Part shown: positions 1-5,541 of the stretch, in pieces | How positions within the stretch are numbered: the stretch's first letter is position 1 | Layout: every line of letters begins with the position of its first letter | Notes under the pieces: model-generated | What the model was told of the DNA's origin: nothing | What the model saw: only the letters and a program-made list of their open reading frames with translations | Databases searched by the model: none | Position numbers and translations under genes: made by a program | Source: OMOG01 sp041485845 | GTDB lineage: Bacteria; Acidobacteriota; Terriglobia; Bryobacterales; Bryobacteraceae | DNA: 6,940 nucleotides | NCBI GenBank assembly: GCA_041485845.1 | Contig: JBGPKH010000497.1 | Location: forward strand, 1-6,940 | Reading direction: 5' to 3'

Positions 1-38
1 CGCAGGAACCAAATCAATTTTCGAAAGAACGATGTCAT
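1..38 (-). CDS. ADOP-type permease, N-terminal fragment cut by the window edge
   Basis: A start codon at 38-36 opens a frame reading MTSFFRKLIWFLR before the window ends. This short basic/aromatic opening is typical of the cytoplasmic N-terminal prefix of acidobacterial MacB/FtsX-like permeases (ADOP family), which usually continues into an Arg/Glu-rich helix. The ATG overlaps the TGA of the upstream PadR gene as ATGA, and AGGAGG lies four bases before the ATG. Translational coupling in one operon is therefore likely. PadR followed directly by an ADOP permease is a known arrangement in Acidobacteria. Only about a dozen residues are visible, so the family call rests on context and on the fit of the opening residues. 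The start itself is well supported by the overlap and the ribosome binding site. Confidence 0.6.
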   Translation of the reverse strand, partial: MTSFFRKLIWFL

Positions 39-391
39 TGTCCCTCCTGATCGACGGGGTTCAAGATCAATCCCATTGCGCGGGAGAATGCCTGCCATTT
101 GGATCGCTCGCGGGCAAGTTGTTTGCGCCCCAGAGGCGTGAGGCGATAGTACTTGGCACGCTTACCTCTGTCGGATAGATCCCAGGATGCCCCGATCCAG
201 CCCTTCGACTCCAGCCGGTGGAGGGCCGGGTAGAGAGAACCGGTCTCGACCTGGAGTAGATCTTCTGAAGTCCTCTGAATGTGTTTGGCGATCGCGTGAC
301 CGTGACTGGGTCTTGGCAGCAGGGTACGGAGGATCAGCAGGTCGAGCGTGCCCTGCAAAAGCTCTACACGGGAGGGCGCGTTGCCGTTCAT
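35..391 (-). CDS. PadR-family transcriptional regulator (acidobacterial ADOP-associated type)
   Basis: This 118-residue protein is a minimal PadR winged-helix repressor. Residues 11-25 (LLQGTLDLLILRTLL) form the first helix, HGHAIAKHIQ (30-39) leads into the helix-turn-helix, and GSLYPALHRLE (51-61) is the recognition-helix signature of the family. Residues 77-92, with KYYRLTPLGR, form the wing and the start of the dimerisation helix. The length and the VETGSLYPALHRLE pattern fit the short acidobacterial subgroup found beside ADOP permeases. Such proteins are usually dimeric repressors of their own operon, and the effector here is unknown. The ATG at 391-389 is supported by the promoter just upstream; there is no Shine-Dalgarno. 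The stop overlaps the start of the next permease. The inverted repeats at 393-432 are its likely operator, by inference from position. Confidence 0.93.
   Translation of the reverse strand: MNGNAPSRVELLQGTLDLLILRTLLPRPSHGHAIAKHIQRTSEDLLQVETGSLYPALHRLESKGWIGASWDLSDRGKRAKYYRLTPLGRKQLARERSKWQAFSRAMGLILNPVDQEGQ
43..48 (-). promoter_or_regulatory. Strong Shine-Dalgarno for the gene starting at 38
   Basis: On the minus strand this reads AGGAGG followed by GACA and ATG. It lies inside the last codons of the PadR gene. It decides the start of the truncated downstream permease and contrasts with the PadR gene, which has no visible ribosome binding site. The four-base spacing is rather tight but workable. 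Confidence 0.65.
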
Positions 392-392
392 T

Positions 393-432
393 GTGTAGCC
401 ATTCTACACTGTTTTGTGTAGAGTGTCTACGA
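393..432. promoter_or_regulatory. Paired inverted-repeat operator, likely PadR binding site
   Basis: Repeat one is perfect: GTGTAG (393-398), five bases, CTACAC (404-409). Repeat two is partial: GTGTAG (416-421), five bases, CTACGA (427-432), with four inner bases paired. The half-sites start 11, 12 and 11 bases apart and the two dyads are centred about 23 bases apart, so both would face the same side of the helix. The first dyad covers the -10 and the predicted start site, and the second covers the -35. A further lone CTACAC half-site lies inside padR at 364-369. Two dimers bound here would block the promoter, as expected of autorepression. That PadR is the binder is inference from position. 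Confidence 0.55.
401..429 (-). promoter_or_regulatory. Sigma-70-like promoter of padR, probably giving a leaderless mRNA
   Basis: Read on the minus strand, TAGACA (429-424, five of six to TTGACA) is followed by a 17-base spacer and TAGAAT (406-401, five of six to TATAAT). A start site 6-8 bases downstream would fall around 393-395, only a few bases before the ATG at 391. The bases between carry no purine-rich ribosome binding site. An AT-rich stretch (431-440) lies just upstream and could act as an UP element. The match is by eye; the transcript start is inferred. Confidence 0.6.
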
Positions 433-439
433 TAAAATT

Positions 440-1373
440 ACCGGGTTGCCCCCCGAGTAACGTCGTAGCGTTTACCTGACCTTGGGTTCAGTCGTCGGCC
501 TCGCGGAACTCGGCCGAAATGATCGATTAGGAATGTCGGAACCCCAATCTCAAGCGAACTGTGTCGACATGAACGCACCACTCAGGCGCGCTTCCTCGAT
601 TCCATGCCAGCCATTCGTCCCTTTCCGTCTGGGGAAGGCAAACTGGTTCGAAAGGCAACTGGCTACGAACAGCAAAAAGCTAAAGCGGCGCTATCCGGCA
701 TCGGGTTCGTCGGTTGCGCGAGCTGAGCTTCCGGCCGCTATATCGAACGTATCAGTGACCCATAGATTCCTCTGACGAGGCTGAAAAGTAAACTGGATAC
801 GCGGATTTGGCTGGATTGTGGCACTGCGGAAGGACAGCAAATGAGAGCCGACGAGAGGCTGCTACGCGATGCATTGCTCGCTAGAGGATGGACGTCCGGT
901 TTCGATTTGAAGCATGTGGAAGCCCCAGGCGCTCTGCACATGCAGCAGGCGTGGGCGCGTCGTGTGGGTCCGATGCTTAGGTTTTTGTTTCCGAAATAGC
1001 GGCCTCCTGCGAACTGGCTCGGTGGGCAGTCTGCCAGGAATACTCTCAGCACCTCCGTCAGAAGCTCGAACGTGCCGCTTCGACACGATCGAAGCCGGCC
1101 CCATCCCCCGAACGAAATCCCCGACCCACGCAACCGAGTGCTATTGGGTCACTTCCGGTGAGCAGCGAAGCTATTTCGCTGCGGTCGGGCCGAGGCCTAT
1201 CAGGAGATTGCCGTCCAGATCGAAGAAATCGGCCAATGTACTGTTGCGCCGTCCTTAGATCACAAACGTTTCAACGTGCCGTAGACGATGCCTATCAAAA
1301 TCACAGAAGAAGGTGTCGCCGTGCGCATCGAATCGGCGCGCCAGCGCCGTACGTACTCCGGTTTTTCACCGTG
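440..1373. other. Gene-poor region with decayed gene remnants
   Basis: This 930-base stretch separates the end of the intact permease from the promoter of padR. No frame gives a protein with normal family features across its length, and several 70-130 codon open frames on both strands overlap each other and look like chance in GC-rich DNA. Two pieces resemble protein ends: an esterase C-terminus at 766-999 on the plus strand and a faint glyoxalase-like tail at 1171-1254 on the minus strand. I saw no tRNA, direct-repeat flanks or transposase. No convincing terminator was found after the permease stop at 1374. Confidence 0.6.
766..999 (+). pseudogene. Remnant: C-terminal piece of a putative esterase (alpha/beta hydrolase)
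   Basis: The plus-strand frame ending with TAG at 997-999 encodes 77 residues that look like the end of a PF00756-type esterase. RIWLDCGTAEG (about 805-837) matches the strand preceding the acid residue. It is followed by DERLLRDALLARGW, then EAPGALH with the presumed catalytic His at 937-939, and the usual closing helix AWARRVGPMLRFLFPK. Nothing before it forms a matching domain: an in-frame TAG lies at 763-765, and the nucleophile region and oxyanion part are absent. The only ATG in the piece (841) falls mid-domain. It is therefore a degraded end rather than a small gene. The family call is from memory of the motif pattern; the truncation is directly visible. Confidence 0.5.
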
Positions 1374-3833
1374 CTACTCGATGCGCAGGCTGCGGATCGG
1401 GTCGAGACGCGAGGCTCGCCGCGCCGGAGCATAGGTCGCCAGCAACGCCACCCCGATCACGATCAGCACGATCGCACAGAACGTCGGCGGGTCGGTGGCG
1501 TGAACACCGTACAAGAGACCGGCCATGACGCGCGAGAGAGCCAGAGCGCCAACCACGCCAGCCATGGTTCCAACCAGCGCAATCTTCAAGCCTTCCGATA
1601 AGACGAGTCTTACGAGAGCGCCCGGTTCGGCCCCGAGCGCAAGCCGGATTCCGAGTTCGCGCGTGCGCAGGGAGACGCCGTATGCCAGGATGCCGTACAG
1701 GCCCACGCCGGCTACTGGGAGCGATAGTCCGGACAAGACCGACAGAAGAAACATGTTGAAACGCTCCTGGGCGATGCTGCCGCGTACGATCTCCTGAACG
1801 GCCTGCACATCGTATACTGGCAGATCTGGATCGATGGCCCAGACCGCGCCGGTGATTGTATCCGCCATGCGGTGCGGGTCGCCGGCCGTTTGGACCACGA
1901 GGCTCATTTCGGTGAGTTCACGGGACGGGAAAAAGATCTCGGGCCGCGGAGCCACCGAGAGGCCCAGTTGCCGCGTATCGTAGACCACGCCGGCGACGAC
2001 CCGGCGACGCCGTTCGCCATAGCCGCTACCCATGATGATGCTCTTGCCGATCGCGTCCTGCCCGGGCCAGTAGCGTTCTGCGAGCGCCTGGTTCACGACC
2101 ACGGCGGTGGAGGTCCCGCTCTCCGCCTCGCCGCGCGTGAATCCTCGGCCACGTAGGAGGCGCACGCCCAGGGTCGTGAAATAGGTCTCGCTGACGGTTC
2201 GGACATCCGCCGTAGGCTCGGAACCGGGCCTTGGATCGGGCGCTCCATCGATGCGGAAACCCGACACCTGAAGATCCTGCATCGGAATCCCGCTCGCAAT
2301 GCCGGCGGAGACAACACCGGGTAGCGCACTCACACGATCCAGCAGCTCGCGGCAGAATCGAGCGGTCTGGCCGAGGCGGCCATACCGGTCCGGCGGAAGC
2401 GTGATTCGCGCGCGCAACAGATGCTCGGCGCGAAATCCCGGATCCACCGACATGAGAGCGCGAAAGGTGCGCACCATCAGCCCGGCGCCGATCAAAAGCA
2501 CCACCGTCAGCGCCACTTCGATGGTCGCGAGCACCCGCCGGACGCGGCCGGATACGGCGCTGCGACCCGTCCGTCCGCCCTTCGAGAGCGCTCTCGCAAG
2601 GTCGGTGTGACCCGCATGAAGGGCAGGAGCGAGGCCAAAGAGCACTCCCGAAACCGGCACGGCCGCAGCCGTGAACAGCAGCACACTCAGATCGACCCGC
2701 ATTTCGTGAAAGCCGTGCACATCCGGCGGGGCGAGAGCAGAGATGGCGCTCAGCGACCACGTGGCGAGCAGCAGCCCCAGCGCTCCACCCGCCACGCTCA
2801 ACAGTACGTTTTCAACAAGCAACTGGCGAATGATACGCGATGGCGACGCACCCACGGCGAGCCTGACGCCAATTTCACGTTCGCGTCCCGCTGCCCGGGC
2901 CAGCAGGAGGTTGGCAACATTGGCGCACGCAATCAGGAGCACGAATCCTACCGCCGCCTGAAGTACCAGGACCATGCGGCGGACGTTCGAGGCCACATCC
3001 TCGTCGTCCAGCGGAAACACGTTCGCCCCGAAGCCGCGGTTCAATTGCGGGAATGTTTGCATGCGTTGTGCCAGGGCGGCCATTTCAGAGCGCGCCGCGG
3101 CGACAGAAACACCCGGGCGCAATCGCGCCAGCACCAAGTTCTTGTGGGCGTCCAATGCGCTTTCGGTGCCCGTTTCGCTGGTGTCCAGAGGCATCCAGAT
3201 CTCCGGCTTCTTTTGGTCCATGCCCTCCCACATCGCGGGAAGCTGGAACGTCGCAGGCAGCACACCGGCGATAATGCGCGGCGCGCCATTCACTAGCAGT
3301 TTCGTTCCGATCACTGCCGGATCAGCCGCGAATCGGCGGCGGAATAGTTCGGAACTCAGCACCGCCACCCCATTTCTGTCGGTGGCGTCTTCGGCTGCAA
3401 AGAAGCGGCCGGCCAAGGGCTGTACGCCGAGCACCCCGAAGAAGTCGATGGACGCGAGGCCCGCCTCCACCTGTTCGGGCTTGCCTGCGCCGGACAGCGT
3501 GACGTTCGTGTCCTGAAAGGCTCCCATGGCTCGAAACGACTGCGACTCCTTCTTCCACGCCAGGTAATTCCGCAGCGAAACAGGGATGCGCTGGGCGAGA
3601 AACCCTCGCAGCGCAGGATTGCTCTCCCAGAGCATCACGACGCTGCCGGCATCCTGTATTGCGCCCTGGTACAGGGGCTTGAGCAGCACTGCGTTGACGA
3701 TGCTGAATACCGCGGTGTTGGCACCCACTCCCAATCCAATCACGGCGAGCGTCGCCAGAGTGAAGAGAGGAGCTTTGCGAAAGCTGCGAGCGGCGTAACG
3801 GACGTCCTGAAGCATAAGCCAATCCATGCGCAT
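1374..3833 (-). CDS. ADOP-family ABC transporter permease (MacB/FtsX-like), intact
   Basis: This inner-membrane protein of 819 residues has the duplicated MacB_PCD-FtsX layout of the ADOP family. A cytoplasmic start with DVRYAARSFRKAP leads to TM1 (23-49), a first periplasmic domain (about 55-285), and a TM bundle (287-311, 341-365, 384-406). The half repeats from TM 434-455, with a second periplasmic domain (about 460-690) and TMs at 691-720, 748-772 and 783-803. The paired signatures REREIGVRLAVGA (317-329) and RTRELGIRLALGA (723-735) mark the two FtsX domains, and it ends DPIRSLRIE. Family members are about 800 residues, so it is full length. No ATPase is nearby; substrate unknown. The frame is open upstream to a TTG at 3866, but homologous N-termini favour ATG 3833 or 3827; none has a clear Shine-Dalgarno. 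No padR lies upstream of it here. Confidence 0.95.
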   Translation of the reverse strand: MRMDWLMLQDVRYAARSFRKAPLFTLATLAVIGLGVGANTAVFSIVNAVLLKPLYQGAIQDAGSVVMLWESNPALRGFLAQRIPVSLRNYLAWKKESQSFRAMGAFQDTNVTLSGAGKPEQVEAGLASIDFFGVLGVQPLAGRFFAAEDATDRNGVAVLSSELFRRRFAADPAVIGTKLLVNGAPRIIAGVLPATFQLPAMWEGMDQKKPEIWMPLDTSETGTESALDAHKNLVLARLRPGVSVAAARSEMAALAQRMQTFPQLNRGFGANVFPLDDEDVASNVRRMVLVLQAAVGFVLLIACANVANLLLARAAGREREIGVRLAVGASPSRIIRQLLVENVLLSVAGGALGLLLATWSLSAISALAPPDVHGFHEMRVDLSVLLFTAAAVPVSGVLFGLAPALHAGHTDLARALSKGGRTGRSAVSGRVRRVLATIEVALTVVLLIGAGLMVRTFRALMSVDPGFRAEHLLRARITLPPDRYGRLGQTARFCRELLDRVSALPGVVSAGIASGIPMQDLQVSGFRIDGAPDPRPGSEPTADVRTVSETYFTTLGVRLLRGRGFTRGEAESGTSTAVVVNQALAERYWPGQDAIGKSIIMGSGYGERRRRVVAGVVYDTRQLGLSVAPRPEIFFPSRELTEMSLVVQTAGDPHRMADTITGAVWAIDPDLPVYDVQAVQEIVRGSIAQERFNMFLLSVLSGLSLPVAGVGLYGILAYGVSLRTRELGIRLALGAEPGALVRLVLSEGLKIALVGTMAGVVGALALSRVMAGLLYGVHATDPPTFCAIVLIVIGVALLATYAPARRASRLDPIRSLRIE

Positions 3834-3847
3834 TTGGGGGTCCACGC

Positions 3848-3866
3848 TTGAAGCGTAACGCTTCAA
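3848..3866. repeat. Perfect 8-bp inverted repeat upstream of the permease start
   Basis: TTGAAGCG (3848-3855), TAA, CGCTTCAA (3859-3866) form a perfect dyad whose edge is 14 bases before the ATG at 3833. It could be an operator for a dimeric regulator, or a hairpin in the 5' leader of the permease mRNA. It does not share the GTGTAG half-site seen before padR, so a different regulator would be needed. No run of T follows, so it is not a terminator. Confidence 0.55.
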
Positions 3867-4390
3867 CGGCTTGGCGCCTAGCCGGTGCGCTGCGGTGTTC
3901 GAATGCGGGACACGGGTCCTCGCGTGCGGACACTACTCCGATCGGACCCGCCCGCTTCGAACCCTATCACGAGGCCGAGCCGCGGCGAATTGCCGGTGCT
4001 GCCGCCGTAGTTCACTTGGCTGGAGAAGTTAAGATGGCATGAAATGCCGCCGCCGCTTCTTCGAGGGAACTCCGCATTCCGGCTGCAATCACGTGACCGC
4101 GTAGCCGGCATCTCGGAAGCTGATCAATCGCCGGCGCGGTCCGCGCCGCTGATTGCTCTACCAACGGTGTCGCGCCACTCGACTTTCCACGCCGCCGTCA
4201 GCGGGGCTCTCCATCGTGACCGCCGCCTCGCCGGTCGGCAGCTTCGTAGTTTCGTACCCAACCACAATTGCACGGTCCGTCCGGTAGTTGACGGAGCCGC
4301 TGACGTTGCGTCTCCCGCTGCCTGCCGACCGACGCTGCCCGCCAGCCCAGCGTTAGTAAGGGTTTGTGCCATTTGCGAGAATGGTCCCTA
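3867..4390. other. Gene-free divergent intergenic region
   Basis: This stretch lies between the starts of the minus-strand permease and the plus-strand hydrolase, so both promoters should be here. I could not assign a good -35/-10 pair to either gene. Short open frames on both strands (for example 4044-4391 plus and 3878-4111 minus) have no recognisable domain. It contains a 10-bp palindrome TCCGATCGGA at 3937-3946 and a long hairpin at 4125-4155. A minus-strand stretch around 4180-4310 faintly recalls a cell-surface beta-domain end, too weakly to annotate. Confidence 0.5.
4125..4155. repeat. Long imperfect hairpin
   Basis: The core is a perfect 7-bp stem, CGGCGCG (4132-4138) and CGCGCCG (4142-4148), around a three-base loop. 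The stem resumes after one mismatch and one G-T pair with CAATC (4125-4129) and GATTG (4151-4155). No T-run follows on either strand, so an intrinsic terminator is unlikely. It may be a structured leader or a solitary palindromic repeat element; the role is unknown. Confidence 0.5.
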
Positions 4391-5344
4391 ATGAAGATTG
4401 TTCTGCCACTTCTCGCAATTTGGCTTGTAGCCTTCTGTCAGCAGGCGTCCATGGACGAACTCTCCAAGCTGCTCCAGAACGACCCCCAAAAACCGCCTGA
4501 CGAAAGAATCGTGGCTAGCCAGGGTCGCAAGGGCGTTCGGATTTTTGACTATTCGTTTTCGAGCCCAGTATCGGGTCTAGTTCCCGGTGTGCTGGTAGTG
4601 CCGGATCGCCCCGGCCGGTTCCCAGTGGTTCTGTTTGGTCATTGGATGATGGCCGGATCTCCCATGCGGAATCACACCGAGTTTCTTGAAGAAGCAATTG
4701 TGTTTGCCCGTGCGGGCGCCATTTGCGTGCTCTTGGACAGCCCGCTTGTACGCGATGGAGTCACGGAAGACCCAGATCCGATGCACGGCCAGGGTCCGAA
4801 TGGCGCCTTGCAGATGGCTCGTGAGTGGCGCAGAGCTCTTGATCTCCTACTGGTCCGAAAAGACGTGGATTCAAAACGAGTGGCTTACGTGGGGCACAGC
4901 TTCAGCGCCGGCGTTGGAGCCAAGTTGATTGGTGTCGAAACACGCATCCAGTCTTTCGTGCTGATGGCCAGTGTGTATTCGATGCACGACTACATTTACG
5001 ATGAGCAGAACGCCGAGATGGTTTCCATGCGAAAGAAGATGGGAGAGGAGTGGATCCAAGACTACTTCCGGCAGTTCCCGTGGGACGATTCAGTGACCTT
5101 CGTCCGGCATTCCGCGCCACGGGCGGTTCTTCTCCAGAATGGCCGTTCTGACACGCCGCTTCCAGAGCGGATCGTGAGAAAGAGTTTCGAATATTTCCAG
5201 GAGCCCAAGCAACTCGAGTTCTACGATGCTGGGCACGAATTGAATGCAACTGCACGCATGGATCGGGCAAAGTGGCTTCAGGGCAGGCTCAAGCTTAAGA
5301 ATTTGGATGGCAAAGCTCTGGAGTCGATTCCACAACTGCACTGA
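4391..5344 (+). CDS. Exported alpha/beta hydrolase with variant nucleophile elbow
   Basis: This 317-residue serine hydrolase is of the dienelactone hydrolase/acyl esterase type; the substrate is not identifiable. Residues 1-20 form a short basic start and hydrophobic run ending AFCQQAS, a plausible Sec signal; the Phe before Cys argues against a lipoprotein. FPVVLFGHW (77-85) supplies the oxyanion strand, VAYVGHSFSAG (164-174) the nucleophile Ser170, NGRSDTPLP (250-258) the acid Asp254, and DAGHE (279-283) His282, so the triad is complete. The elbow reads G-H-S-F-S where the family has G-x-S-x-G; codon 172 is AGC (4904-4906), one base from Gly GGC. The frame extends to a TTG at 4364, but ATG 4391 puts the signal peptide at the terminus; GAGA at 4377-4380 is a weak ribosome site. 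It is alone on the plus strand between permeases, so no operon partner is seen. Confidence 0.88.
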   Translation: MKIVLPLLAIWLVAFCQQASMDELSKLLQNDPQKPPDERIVASQGRKGVRIFDYSFSSPVSGLVPGVLVVPDRPGRFPVVLFGHWMMAGSPMRNHTEFLEEAIVFARAGAICVLLDSPLVRDGVTEDPDPMHGQGPNGALQMAREWRRALDLLLVRKDVDSKRVAYVGHSFSAGVGAKLIGVETRIQSFVLMASVYSMHDYIYDEQNAEMVSMRKKMGEEWIQDYFRQFPWDDSVTFVRHSAPRAVLLQNGRSDTPLPERIVRKSFEYFQEPKQLEFYDAGHELNATARMDRAKWLQGRLKLKNLDGKALESIPQLH

Positions 5345-5541
5345 AAAGCGTCGGTGTGCCATTGATCCTGCCTGGTCGCCAAGGGGTCGGCGATCGGCAT
5401 CATCGATAGCTTGGCCAAAACCTTTCTTAGAAAGGAGGTTGATTGGAAGCTGATCGTGCCTCCCGTTAGTCGGCGGTCAACTGTTTCGGCGCCGCGGCCA
5501 AATTGGCATTAGTGCTTGACACGGGGCGGCCTTCTCATGGA

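Noticed and set aside
482..1258. Plus- and minus-strand frames of 80-131 codons in the gene-poor region (482-775, 738-1133, 914-1258).
   Set aside because: They overlap one another, lack ribosome sites and domains, and two of them run through the esterase remnant in the wrong frame.
1358..1371. CGGT-loop-ACCG stem after the permease stop as a terminator.
   Set aside because: Only four base pairs and no T-run.
2026..2760. A 244-codon minus-strand frame overlapping the same permease.
   Set aside because: Same strand but different frame from conserved coding sequence; low-complexity Arg/Ala/Ser product with no recognisable motif.
2421..3296. A 291-codon plus-strand open frame inside the intact permease.
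   Set aside because: It lies fully antisense to a well-conserved permease. Its product is rich in Arg, His and Gln with no domain, as expected of a GC-rich shadow frame.
3834..3866. Extension of the permease to the TTG at 3866.
   Set aside because: The added residues come partly from the inverted repeat and do not match the usual ADOP N-terminus. No ribosome site precedes the TTG.
4377..4408. Hydrolase as a lipoprotein because of LVAFC near its N-terminus.
   Set aside because: Phe directly before Cys does not fit the lipobox, which needs a small residue there.
5419..5440. Hairpin CCTTTC-TTA-GAAAGG as a terminator between the hydrolase and the third permease.
   Set aside because: The stem is six mostly A-T pairs with no T-run on either strand, so termination is not supported.
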